A stretch of DNA of 64,000 nucleotides, from positions 62,001 through 126,000 of the forward strand of contig CACOWI010000001.1 in assembly GCA_902630885.1 (NCBI GenBank), given 5' to 3'. The DNA comes from an uncultured SAR86 cluster bacterium. Its GTDB lineage: Bacteria > Pseudomonadota > Gammaproteobacteria > Magnimaribacterales > D2472. The notes beneath the pieces were generated by a model. The model saw only the letters and a program-made list of their open reading frames with translations. It was not told the origin of the DNA and ran no database searches. Positions 35,290 to 43,697 of this stretch are shown piece by piece (the first letter of the stretch is position 1; the number at the start of each line of letters is the position of its first letter). Position numbers and translations under genes: made by a program.

Positions 35290-36570
35290 TTATTTATTTT
35301 TAAAAAAATCTAAAATAGTTCTTAATTCTGTGATTGGATTTGCAGAGGTTTCGCCGTTTCTTCCAACAAGCTCAACTTCATTATTCTCAGTGAAATTTTT
35401 ACCAATAATAATATTTAAAGGTATACCTATAAGCTCTGAATCTTTTATTTTCACTCCATATCCATCCTTTCTGTCATCAAGTAAAACAGAATAATTCATT
35501 TTTGAAAGTTCTTTGTACAAATCCTGTGATGCCTTAGCAATATCCTTATTTTTATCATATCCAACTGATATTATGTTTATATCAAAAGGCGCAATACTAT
35601 GGGGCCAAATAATGCCTTTTTCATCATGATTCTGCTCAATTGCTGCTGCAACAAGTCTTGAGACTCCTATTCCATAACAACCCATAAATAAAGTAGATGC
35701 ATTCCCATCAGAATTTAATACACTTGTTTTCATTGATTCAGCATACAGCTTACCTAGCTTGAAAATATGACCAACTTCAATACCTTTTTTAATTTGGATT
35801 GTTCCATTTCCGTCTGGAGAAGGTTTTCCTTCAAGAGAACTAATATCTTCACCATCTTTAAGTAAAAGCTCTGTATTAATTGCAAATTCAGAAGAATCGC
35901 TTACAGCAATAGTATCTTCTCCATTTTCAGCAATTACGTGAAATTCTTCAGAACTATCGCCACCAATTGCACCAGAGTCTGCAGCAGAAATCTTATATTC
36001 CAGACCAATTCTCTCAAGAACTTTTTTATAAGTTTCTCTCATTGTTAAATAAGTTTCTTGTAATGATTTCTCATCAATATTAAAACTGTAAGAATCTTTC
36101 ATCAAAAATTCTCTACCACGCATAATTCCATATCTTGGTCTTACTTCGTCTCTAAATTTTGTTTGAATCTGATAAATATTTAGTGGAAGTTCTCTATAAC
36201 TTTTAACATTAGCCCTAATAACGTCAGTAATTACTTCTTCATGTGTAGGACCTAAACAAAAATCTCTATCATGCCTATCTTTTAACCTAAGCAATTCTGG
36301 ACCCATTTTTTCCCATCTTTTTGTTTCTTCCCATAATTCTCTAGGTTGAACCATTGGCATAAATACCTCTTGAGCTCCCGACTTATCCATTTCTTCTCTA
36401 ACAATATTTTCAACTTTTTTAAGAACTTTTAAACCCAAAGGGAGCCAAGTATAGATACCTGAGGCCACTTTACGTATCATGCCAGCACGAAGCATTAATT
36501 TATGACTTACAATCTCTGCTTCTTGGGGAGCATCCTTAAGTGTAGGTAATAGTAGCTTTGAAAATAACAT
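35290..36570 (-). CDS. proS: Prolyl-tRNA synthetase without editing domain
   Basis: Class II synthetase, 426 residues. Motifs: GIYTWLPLGLKVLKK, motif 2 region FRDEVRPRYGIMRGREFLMKD (adjoining), GGDSSEEFHVIAENGED, GCYGIGVSRL (motif 3), and a C-terminal anticodon-binding domain ending near FFKNK. After the AENGED segment only about 40 residues lead to GIEVGHIFKLG; E. coli ProRS (572 residues) carries the roughly 180-residue INS editing domain here. The short form is typical of Alphaproteobacteria. Proofreading of Ala-tRNA-Pro would need a separate factor. Confidence 0.95.
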   Translation of the reverse strand: MLFSKLLLPTLKDAPQEAEIVSHKLMLRAGMIRKVASGIYTWLPLGLKVLKKVENIVREEMDKSGAQEVFMPMVQPRELWEETKRWEKMGPELLRLKDRHDRDFCLGPTHEEVITDVIRANVKSYRELPLNIYQIQTKFRDEVRPRYGIMRGREFLMKDSYSFNIDEKSLQETYLTMRETYKKVLERIGLEYKISAADSGAIGGDSSEEFHVIAENGEDTIAVSDSSEFAINTELLLKDGEDISSLEGKPSPDGNGTIQIKKGIEVGHIFKLGKLYAESMKTSVLNSDGNASTLFMGCYGIGVSRLVAAAIEQNHDEKGIIWPHSIAPFDINIISVGYDKNKDIAKASQDLYKELSKMNYSVLLDDRKDGYGVKIKDSELIGIPLNIIIGKNFTENNEVELVGRNGETSANPITELRTILDFFKNK

Positions 36571-36574
36571 AGTT

Positions 36575-36580
36575 TATAAT
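36575..36580 (+). promoter_or_regulatory. candidate -10 for fmdB-like/aspS
   Basis: TATAAT lies in the 31-bp gap between divergent proS and the FmdB-family gene, 21 bp before its ATG. No good -35 box is seen. Confidence 0.35.
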
Positions 36581-36601
36581 TTTATCTTTTTTTGAGAGTT
36601 T

Positions 36602-36892
36602 ATGCCGATTTATGATTACAAATGTTCCAAATGTGAGCATGAAATTGAGATAATTCAAAAGGTTAGCGACAAACCAAAAAAGATTTGTCCTAATTGCAAC
36701 AAGAGAACTCTAAAGAAGCAAATATCAGCTCCCTCTTTCAGACTTAAAGGTGGCGGTTGGTATGAAACAGATTTTAAAACAGGTAAAAAGAAAAATATTG
36801 CTTCAGATGATGGTGTAAAAAATGATAAAACAAAAGAAACTTCTAAAACAAACTCCAAGAAAGGCTCTAAACAAGATAAAATTAATAAGTAA
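36602..36892 (+). CDS. FmdB-family zinc-ribbon protein
   Basis: Small protein (96 residues) with an N-terminal zinc ribbon: MPIYDYKCSKCEHEIE (CxxC) and KICPNCNKR (second CxxC), then the conserved FRLKGGGWYETDF. The C-terminus is Lys- and Ser-rich and looks disordered. The FmdB family was named for a putative regulator of formamidase in Methylophilus; its real function is unknown. It is often found directly before aspS in Gammaproteobacteria, as here (13-bp gap). Confidence 0.88.
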   Translation: MPIYDYKCSKCEHEIEIIQKVSDKPKKICPNCNKRTLKKQISAPSFRLKGGGWYETDFKTGKKKNIASDDGVKNDKTKETSKTNSKKGSKQDKINK

Positions 36893-36905
36893 ATAGGGAA
36901 ATATC

Positions 36906-38672
36906 ATGAAATCTCATTATTGCGGTGAAATTACTTCAGCCAATCTCAAAGAGAAAGTTGTTATTTGTGGTTGGATTCATAGAAGAAGAGACCATGGTGG
37001 AGTCATTTTTTTAGATGTAAGAGATATTAAAGGAATATGTCAAGCAGTAGTTAATCCCGACAATAAAGAATCATTTCAATTGGCAGAATCAATTAGAAAT
37101 GAATTTGTTGTTCAAATAGAAGGTTCTGTAAGAAATAGACTCAAAGGAACAATTAATAAAAATATGCATACTGGTGAAATTGAGATAGAAGTATCAAAAA
37201 TTAATATTCTCAGCAAAGCAAATACACCAGTTTTTCCAATCGATGAATATCAAGAGGTTAATGAGGATGTAAGATTAAAAAATAGAGTCCTTGATCTTCG
37301 ACGTCCAGAAATGAATGAGCGTATTATTAAAAGATCAAAAATAACTTCTTTAATTAGAAATTATCTTGATAAAAATGAATTTCATGAGATCGAAACTCCA
37401 ATTCTAACTAAGGCAACTCCAGAAGGGGCTAGAGATTATATTTTGCCCAGCAGAGTACAGCCTGGAAGTTTTTATGCTTTACCTCAATCTCCACAATTAT
37501 TTAAGCAATTGTTGATGATAGGTGGTCTAGATAAATATTATCAAATTGCTAGATGTTTCAGAGATGAAGATTTAAGAGCAGACAGACAACCAGAATTTAC
37601 TCAAATTGATATTGAGGCTTCCTTCCTTGATCAAGAAGAAATAATGAAGCTCAGTGAAAAGATGATTAAAGATATCATAAAAGAGTTCTGTGGAGAGAAT
37701 CTTGAAAAATTTAAGGTGATTGACTGGCATGATGCTATGAAGGATTACGGTTGTGATAAACCAGATTTAAGAATTCCTTTGAAGCTGATAGAGATATCTA
37801 ATCTTGTTATGAATGAGGAATTCAAAGTATTTTCTGATCCTGCAAAAAAAGAAGGATCAAGGGTAGTAGCATTAAAAGTTCCAAACGGAAATTCAATGTC
37901 AAGAGGTCAAATCGATGACTATACTAAATTTGTATCAAAGCTTGGTGCAAAGGGACTTGCATATATTAAAATTAATGACGTTAAAGATCTTGAAAGTGGT
38001 ATACAGTCTCCAATATTAAAGTTTTTAAATAAAGAAACTATTGCAAATATCATTAAAACTCTTGAAGTAAAAACAAATGACTTAATCTTTTTTGGAGCTG
38101 GAACTGAGTCTGTTGTTAATTTATCAATGAGTAGTCTTATAAAAAAATTAGGACATGATTTAGATTTATATGTCTCAAAGTGGGCACCTTGCTGGGTAGT
38201 AAATTTTCCAATGTTTGAATTAAATGCTGAAGGAAGTTTAACTCCGCTTCATCATCCGTTCACTTTGCCAAAAGCATCAAAAAAAGAAATTTTGGAAAAT
38301 CCAAAAGATGCTCTTGCATATGCATATGATGTTGTCTTAAACGGATATGAAATAGGTGGAGGATCCTTAAGAATTTATGATAAAAATATGCAGGAAGCTA
38401 TTTTTGAAATTCTTAACATTTCAAGGAAGGAGGCTGAGACAAAGTTTGGTTTTCTTTTAAAAGCACTATCTTCAGGCTGTCCTCCTCATGGCGGTATAGC
38501 CTTTGGTTTGGACAGAATTGTAATGCTGGTTACTGATACCACAAATATTAGAGATGTTATCGCATTTCCTAAAACTCAAAGCGCGACCTGTCTTTTAACT
38601 GATGCTCCAAGCAAGGTTGATAAAGATCAACTTGATGAGCTTAAAATAATAAGTACACATAAGGAAGAATAA
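36906..38672 (+). CDS. aspS: Aspartyl-tRNA synthetase
   Basis: Class IIb bacterial-type AspRS (588 residues) with N-terminal OB fold (VVICGWIHRRRDHGGVIFLDVRD), catalytic-core motifs including LPQSPQLFKQLLMIGG and RCFRDEDLRADRQPEFTQID, a GAD insertion domain, and the C-terminal PPHGGIAFGLDRIVM motif 3. The presence of the bacterial GAD domain and H32-type region agrees with a discriminating or bacterial enzyme; I cannot distinguish these by eye. yebC follows after 3 bp. Confidence 0.96.
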   Translation: MKSHYCGEITSANLKEKVVICGWIHRRRDHGGVIFLDVRDIKGICQAVVNPDNKESFQLAESIRNEFVVQIEGSVRNRLKGTINKNMHTGEIEIEVSKINILSKANTPVFPIDEYQEVNEDVRLKNRVLDLRRPEMNERIIKRSKITSLIRNYLDKNEFHEIETPILTKATPEGARDYILPSRVQPGSFYALPQSPQLFKQLLMIGGLDKYYQIARCFRDEDLRADRQPEFTQIDIEASFLDQEEIMKLSEKMIKDIIKEFCGENLEKFKVIDWHDAMKDYGCDKPDLRIPLKLIEISNLVMNEEFKVFSDPAKKEGSRVVALKVPNGNSMSRGQIDDYTKFVSKLGAKGLAYIKINDVKDLESGIQSPILKFLNKETIANIIKTLEVKTNDLIFFGAGTESVVNLSMSSLIKKLGHDLDLYVSKWAPCWVVNFPMFELNAEGSLTPLHHPFTLPKASKKEILENPKDALAYAYDVVLNGYEIGGGSLRIYDKNMQEAIFEILNISRKEAETKFGFLLKALSSGCPPHGGIAFGLDRIVMLVTDTTNIRDVIAFPKTQSATCLLTDAPSKVDKDQLDELKIISTHKEE

Positions 38673-38675
38673 TTT

Positions 38676-39413
38676 ATGGCTGGTCATTCAAAATGGGCAA
38701 ACATAAAACACAGAAAGGCAAGACAGGACGCTTCACGTGGTAAGGTTTGGACGAAGGTTATTAGAGAAATCACAGTTGCTGCAAAAGATGGACCTGATCC
38801 AAATGATAATCCTAGATTGAGATTAGCTCTTGAAAAGGCTAATGCAGCAAATATGCCAAAAGACACAATTAATAGAGCAATAGAAAAAGGTTCTGGGACA
38901 GGAGAGACTGGTGAGTTACAAGAAATAGTTTTCGAAGGATATGGTCCTGGAGGAGTTGCTATTTTAGTTGAGACTATGACAGATAACAGAAATAGAACAG
39001 TTTCAGACGTAAGGCATGCATTCTCAAAGTTTGGAGGCAATCTTGGTACTGACGGATCTGTTTCATATTTATTTAAAAAATTTGGAATAATTCATATTAA
39101 TAAGAATTATTCTGAAGAGAAGCTTATGGAGAATGTAATCGAATCTGGAGCACAAGATTTTACAGAGGAAGATGATTTCTTTGAAGTGACAACGGATCCC
39201 AATGAATTTAATACGGTCATTGATTTTTTTAAAAAAAATGGAATCGAATATATTAATGCTGAACTGACTTTAAGGGCAGATACGCTTGTAGATCTTGATC
39301 AAGATATGTCTGAAAAAGTTTTAAACATTATGGAATTTATGGATGATCTTGATGATGTTCAAGAAGTTCATACTAACGCAGAATTCCCAGAAAATTTTGT
39401 AATAAAGGAATAG
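38676..39413 (+). CDS. yebC: YebC/TACO1-family protein
   Basis: Conserved protein of 245 residues starting MAGHSKWANIKHRKARQD with NMPKDTINRAIEKG and GYGPGGVAILVE. YebC-family proteins were long called transcriptional regulators; recent work links them to translation of proline-rich stretches. In E. coli and Pseudomonas it is followed by ruvC. Here a different nuclease gene takes that place, 3 bp downstream. Confidence 0.96.
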   Translation: MAGHSKWANIKHRKARQDASRGKVWTKVIREITVAAKDGPDPNDNPRLRLALEKANAANMPKDTINRAIEKGSGTGETGELQEIVFEGYGPGGVAILVETMTDNRNRTVSDVRHAFSKFGGNLGTDGSVSYLFKKFGIIHINKNYSEEKLMENVIESGAQDFTEEDDFFEVTTDPNEFNTVIDFFKKNGIEYINAELTLRADTLVDLDQDMSEKVLNIMEFMDDLDDVQEVHTNAEFPENFVIKE

Positions 39414-39416
39414 ATT

Positions 39417-39842
39417 TTGTCAATTAACTCAAGAAATAAGGGAGCGGCATTTGAAAGGCAGATAGCTAATGCATTAATTGACGACCTTAACCTCAAGAAT
39501 CCAGTAAAAAGAATTTTAGAACAGACTCGAACAAAGGAGCTACCTGATCTAATGCTTGGAAATTGGTGTATTGAATGCAAGGCATATGGCGCTGGTGCAG
39601 AACCTAGGCCAGATTGGTGGGAGCAAGTGCTTGCTTCATCAAATCAGGAAGGTCTGAGACCTGCACTTGTGTATAAATTCAATAATAGACCAATCAAAGT
39701 TCGTATATTAGCAAACTCAATTAATAATAATATTAAGAATAATCTAGTCACTGTGGATCTTTTGTGGCCAGATTTTATACAAATAATACTTGAATTGTTT
39801 CAGGAAGATATAGAGCTGCATGAAAAAAACTATCAAGTGTAA
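39417..39842 (+). CDS. PD-(D/E)XK nuclease, putative Hjc-like Holliday junction resolvase in the ruvC locus
   Basis: Unrelated to RuvC (RNase H fold). The 141 residues show a PD-(D/E)XK active site with Hjc-like order: E13 in KGAAFERQIANAL, P43-D44, and E53-C-K55 in WCIECKAYG. Archaeal Hjc uses the same Glu, Asp, Glu-x-Lys set after a KGxxFERE start. A PDWWEQV segment follows. It begins at TTG 39417 with AAAGGAA at 39404-39410. It lies between yebC and ybgC, where ruvC-ruvA-ruvB normally stand, so it may resolve Holliday junctions. Biochemical function is inferred only. Confidence 0.75.
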   Translation: MSINSRNKGAAFERQIANALIDDLNLKNPVKRILEQTRTKELPDLMLGNWCIECKAYGAGAEPRPDWWEQVLASSNQEGLRPALVYKFNNRPIKVRILANSINNNIKNNLVTVDLLWPDFIQIILELFQEDIELHEKNYQV

Positions 39843-40230
39843 CGATATAGAATTTAAAATATATGTGGAGGATACAGACTTTCAAGGTGTTGTGTATCAT
39901 GCAAATTACTTAAAATATTTTGAAAGATCAAGATCTGAATTTCTTTCAAATGCTAATATTTCTCAAAAAAACTTAAGAGAAAACAATACAGCATTTGTAA
40001 TAAAAGGCATCAAAATTAACTATTTGAAAGCCGCTGAACTTGGAGATCAAATAGTTGTCCAAACAAGTGTAGAAAAAAAATCTAAAGCGCGAATGATCTT
40101 TTATCAAAATGTAATACATAAAATTACAAGAAAAGAGTTTGTAAATGGAGAAGTTGAGGTTTGTTTTATAGATCTGACAACAAAAAAACCAAAAAAGTTT
40201 CCGGATGATTTATTATTAATTTTTGACTAG
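39820..40230 (+). CDS. ybgC: YbgC-type acyl-CoA thioesterase
   Basis: Hotdog-fold thioesterase (136 residues). The 4HBT signature YVEDTDFQGVVYHANYLKYFERSRSEFL is visible as adjoining motifs, with the catalytic Asp in DFQGVVYH. YbgC is encoded at the head of the tol-pal operon in many proteobacteria and interacts with phospholipid-synthesis proteins in E. coli. It overlaps the nuclease gene upstream by 23 bp and precedes tolQ by 9 bp. Confidence 0.93.
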   Translation: MKKTIKCNDIEFKIYVEDTDFQGVVYHANYLKYFERSRSEFLSNANISQKNLRENNTAFVIKGIKINYLKAAELGDQIVVQTSVEKKSKARMIFYQNVIHKITRKEFVNGEVEVCFIDLTTKKPKKFPDDLLLIFD

Positions 40231-40239
40231 GTAAATATT

Positions 40240-40911
40240 ATGGATGATATATCAGTATTAAATCTAATATTAGAAGCTGGAGCTTTCGTAAAGATAGTCA
40301 TGTTAATTCTTTTTATTGCCTCAATACTATCTTGGATAATAATTGTTGAAAGATATATTTTTTTTAGAAAAGTAAAAACTACTAATGATAATTTTTTGAG
40401 AATTTTTTGGAGTGGGAAGGATCTTGATGTTTTATATGAAGAGGTTTTAAAAGATGATGATCTATACGCAGCAAGAAACTTATTTAAAAATTCCTTTAAT
40501 GAATTTAATTCAATCAAGGTCGGAGATAGCATTTCTGAATTAGATTTAGAGAGTATTAATCGCTCGATGAGAGTTTCGATTGCTTCTGATGAGGAAGAAA
40601 TGAATAAACATCTAACTTTTTTGGCTAACGTAGGTTCAGTTAGTCCTTATGTTGGATTATTAGGTACAGTTTGGGGAATAATGACATCTTTTATGGGTCT
40701 TTCAGACGCAACACAAGCAACTATAAACGCTGTAGCGCCCGGAATATCAGAAGCCTTAATCGCCACTGGAATGGGGTTATTTGCAGCTATACCAGCAGTT
40801 GTTGCATTTAATAAATTTACATCTGAATCAGAGACTATCAGTCAAGGAACATTAATTTTTGCAGAGGAGTTGGCAAGTATTTTTTATAAACAATCTATTG
40901 ATAAAAAATAA
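40240..40911 (+). CDS. tolQ: Tol-Pal system protein TolQ
   Basis: MotA/TolQ/ExbB-family proton-channel subunit (223 residues) with three membrane helices: one near residues 15-35 and two in the C-terminal half around FLANVGSVSPYVGLLGTVWGIMTSF and the TGMGLFAAIPAVVAFNKF region. It forms the motor with TolR (next gene, 1-bp overlap) that energises TolA during outer-membrane constriction. Confidence 0.94.
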   Translation: MDDISVLNLILEAGAFVKIVMLILFIASILSWIIIVERYIFFRKVKTTNDNFLRIFWSGKDLDVLYEEVLKDDDLYAARNLFKNSFNEFNSIKVGDSISELDLESINRSMRVSIASDEEEMNKHLTFLANVGSVSPYVGLLGTVWGIMTSFMGLSDATQATINAVAPGISEALIATGMGLFAAIPAVVAFNKFTSESETISQGTLIFAEELASIFYKQSIDKK

Positions 40912-41333
40912 TGATATATAGACTAGCAAAAAAGAAAAATCTTAAAGCAGAAATCAATGTGGTTCCATATATAGATGTAATGTTAGTTTTACTTATCATC
41001 TTTATGGTTTTATCACCATTATTAATTCAAGGTGTTGAGGTAGATTTACCCCAAACTGATACTACCAAGATGAGTGTTCAAAATGAACCTCTTGTTATTT
41101 CAATTGATAAAAATGGAAATTATTTTATAAATGTTGGAGAGGAATCACTCTCAATTGATTTAAACGAATTAAAAAGAAAATCTGAAGTTATTTTTAAAGC
41201 AAATCCTGAGATTGAAGTAGTTTTTCAAAGTGACAAAGATGTTGCTTTTGACTTTGTAGCAAAAGCTATGGCATCTGTTCAAAGTGTGGGGATTACTAAA
41301 GTTGGAATTGTTACAAGCGGATATGAAAATTAA
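40911..41333 (+). CDS. tolR: Tol-Pal system protein TolR
   Basis: ExbD/TolR-family protein (140 residues). One N-terminal membrane helix with the proton-carrying Asp in INVVPYIDVMLVLLIIFMV, then GVEVDLP and a periplasmic domain (LVISIDKNGNYFIN to VGIVTSG). It partners with TolQ. The C-terminal end overlaps tolA by 11 bp. Confidence 0.95.
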   Translation: MIYRLAKKKNLKAEINVVPYIDVMLVLLIIFMVLSPLLIQGVEVDLPQTDTTKMSVQNEPLVISIDKNGNYFINVGEESLSIDLNELKRKSEVIFKANPEIEVVFQSDKDVAFDFVAKAMASVQSVGITKVGIVTSGYEN

Positions 41334-41940
41334 CCAAATATATTTAGAGGCCTCTTTTATATCTTTCCTGATTCATGCATCAATTATTCTTTATCTTCTT
41401 GGATTTTTTTACTACGAATCTCAAGAAAAGTCGGTATTGAGTAAACCGATTGAGGTTAGTCTGATATTTGAAGAAAGTGTTGAAATGAAAAATCAAGTCA
41501 ACCGAAAATTAGAACCAAAAAAAATTGAAAATGATAATAGTTCAGATGAGGTAGTGCCGGATAAATCTATCTCATTCGATTCTTTAATACCATCGCTAAC
41601 CTTGAAAGACTTAATCGCCGAAGACGAATTGATATCAAAAGAATCACAAGAAAATCAAGTCGAGCTATATAGCTCTCTAATTATAAAAAGTATTCAATCA
41701 GCCTGGCGAAAACCAATGAATATTCAAGATGGCTTGGTTTGCGACCTTAGACTTTCAATAAATAAAAATGGAAGAATCACTGATGTAAATTTAATTAAAA
41801 GTAGCGGAAATTTAAGATTTGATAATTCAGCAATAAAGGCTGTGCAAAGGGTAGAAACTTTTAGTTTTCTAAAAGATCTTTCGTATAGTTTATATAACTC
41901 AAACTTTAAAAGTATAGTTATTACATTTAACCCCTCATGA
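41323..41940 (+). CDS. tolA: TolA, short form
   Basis: Links the TolQR motor to Pal at the outer membrane. An N-terminal membrane helix (about 12-30) with the SFLIHASI start is followed by a short charged linker and a C-terminal domain III: SIQSAWRKP, LVCDLRLSINKNGRI and SSGNLRFDNSAIKAV. It has 205 residues against about 421 in E. coli; the long Ala/Lys-rich helical domain II is nearly absent. ATG 41323 fits the family start; the frame is open to 41284 inside tolR. Confidence 0.88.
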   Translation: MKINQIYLEASFISFLIHASIILYLLGFFYYESQEKSVLSKPIEVSLIFEESVEMKNQVNRKLEPKKIENDNSSDEVVPDKSISFDSLIPSLTLKDLIAEDELISKESQENQVELYSSLIIKSIQSAWRKPMNIQDGLVCDLRLSINKNGRITDVNLIKSSGNLRFDNSAIKAVQRVETFSFLKDLSYSLYNSNFKSIVITFNPS

Positions 41941-43193
41941 AAAAGATACTTTTTATATTAATATTTTCCAATTTTGTTATTTCAGAGCTGGTGTTAGAGA
42001 TTACTCAAGGAACTGAGAATCCATACAGAGTTGCTATCTTAAAATTTGAGGGCGATCAAACAGTTTCAAATAATATAAATAAAATAATAAGGAACAATCT
42101 TAAAAGATCAGGTGAGTTTGATTTATTTGTAAATGAAGATTTACTATCTTTTCCAACAAATGAGACAGAAATTATATTTAATGATTTTAAAATTTTAAAT
42201 ATCGACTATCTAGTTCTTGGTAAAATTATTAAAGATGGTCTAAATATATCTGTCGTATACGAAATCTTTGATATTAATAAAGGGAAAAAAATAAGAACTT
42301 CAACTGTTTATGGCATACCAAACAAAAATCGACAATTAGGCCATTATGTCAGCGATGGGATTTATGAGGAAATAACTGGCATTAAGGGAATTGCTTCAAC
42401 AAAAATTCTTTATGTTACTGAGAACGAAAGTTTTAATCTTATGGTTGCAGACGCTGATGGCAGTAATGAACAAATACTTTTAAAAAGTGATGAGCCTATA
42501 ATATCTCCTGCATGGTCTCCAGACTCTAAAAAGGTTGCATATGTGTCATTTGAAACAGGAATGGCAAAGGTTTTTATTCAAGATATAGCTTCAGGTAAGA
42601 GAGAGCTTGCAATTGAAAATTCATCTCAAATTAGCTCTCCGTCTTGGTCGCCTGATGGAAAATTCTTATCATTGACAATGTATCAAGATGGAAATGCAGA
42701 AATTTATATACTTAATTTAAAAAATAAAAATTTAACACGGTTGACTAATCATTATTCTATTGATACTGAGTCATCATGGTCTCCAAAGGGATCAAGAATA
42801 ATGTTTACATCAGGAAGATCAGGATCTCCTCAATTATACGAAATCGATTTGAGACGCTTTAATGCAAAACCAAGAAGAATTACGTTTGATGGCAATTACA
42901 ATGCGAAGGGCTCCTATTTGCCTAATAATGATGGATTTGTATTTGTTCATAGAGAAAATTCAAGCTTTCAAATTGCAATAAAATATTTTGATGAAAATTT
43001 TATAAGACCTTTAACCAACGCACAATTAGATGAATCTCCTAGTATTTCACCTAATGGAAATGTTATAGTTTATGCTATTAAAGACGATGGTATGGGCTTG
43101 TTAGCTGGAGTAACTTTGAGCGGCGCAAAGTTTAGATTGCCTGCAAAAATTGGCTATGTAAGAGAGCCCGCATGGTCCGGCTTTTTAAGATAA
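41937..43193 (+). CDS. tolB: Tol-Pal system protein TolB
   Basis: Periplasmic beta-propeller that binds Pal and releases it from peptidoglycan. A signal peptide (first about 17 residues), an N-terminal domain with ENPYRVAILKFEGD, and propeller repeats marked by PAWSPDSKKVAYVS, PSWSPDGKFLSLT and SSWSPKGSRIMFTSGR. The 418 residues are normal. It overlaps tolA by 4 bp. Confidence 0.96.
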   Translation: MKKILFILIFSNFVISELVLEITQGTENPYRVAILKFEGDQTVSNNINKIIRNNLKRSGEFDLFVNEDLLSFPTNETEIIFNDFKILNIDYLVLGKIIKDGLNISVVYEIFDINKGKKIRTSTVYGIPNKNRQLGHYVSDGIYEEITGIKGIASTKILYVTENESFNLMVADADGSNEQILLKSDEPIISPAWSPDSKKVAYVSFETGMAKVFIQDIASGKRELAIENSSQISSPSWSPDGKFLSLTMYQDGNAEIYILNLKNKNLTRLTNHYSIDTESSWSPKGSRIMFTSGRSGSPQLYEIDLRRFNAKPRRITFDGNYNAKGSYLPNNDGFVFVHRENSSFQIAIKYFDENFIRPLTNAQLDESPSISPNGNVIVYAIKDDGMGLLAGVTLSGAKFRLPAKIGYVREPAWSGFLR

Positions 43194-43208
43194 TTATACG
43201 GAGAAAAT

Positions 43209-43697
43209 ATGTTTATATTAAAAAATAAGTTTAATCTTTTAATTGCTATACTTTTTTTATCCTCATGTTCAAGCATGAATGTTACTGAAGAAAGAGTTTA
43301 CTCTGGTGATGTAAAAACTGTTCAAGCATCATCCTCAGCTGATGATAATATTAGATTTGATAGCAAGGCAGTCTTTGCAAGTGCCACGATATATTTTGAA
43401 TTTGATAAATCTAACTTAACAAGCAAATCAATTCAAACCCTTAAGAGTGCAGTAAATGCTTTAAATGAGAATACTTCAATCCAAATTACACTCTCTGGCC
43501 ATGCAGATGAAAGAGGAACACGAGAATACAATTTAGCCCTTGGACAAAGAAGAGCTGAGACTGTTAGTGATTATTTTGTTCTAAATGGAATTAATAAAAA
43601 TAGAATAACTGTCAAAAGCTTTGGCGAAGAGAGACCAGCTGTAATTGGTCAAGATGAAATGAGTTATGCAAAAAATAGAAGAGTTGAAATTAATTAA
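43209..43697 (+). CDS. pal: Peptidoglycan-associated lipoprotein Pal
   Basis: Outer-membrane lipoprotein binding peptidoglycan. Signal peptide with lipobox LSSC (Cys20), then an OmpA-like C-terminal domain with IYFEFDKSNL and LSGHADERGTREYNLALGQRRA, which holds the diaminopimelate-binding Asp and Arg. The 162 residues match the family. It overlaps cpoB by 1 bp. Confidence 0.96.
   Translation: MFILKNKFNLLIAILFLSSCSSMNVTEERVYSGDVKTVQASSSADDNIRFDSKAVFASATIYFEFDKSNLTSKSIQTLKSAVNALNENTSIQITLSGHADERGTREYNLALGQRRAETVSDYFVLNGINKNRITVKSFGEERPAVIGQDEMSYAKNRRVEIN

Noticed and set aside
38684-39040. A 118-codon open frame on the minus strand within yebC.
   Set aside because: It mirrors the conserved yebC coding sequence and matches no known family.
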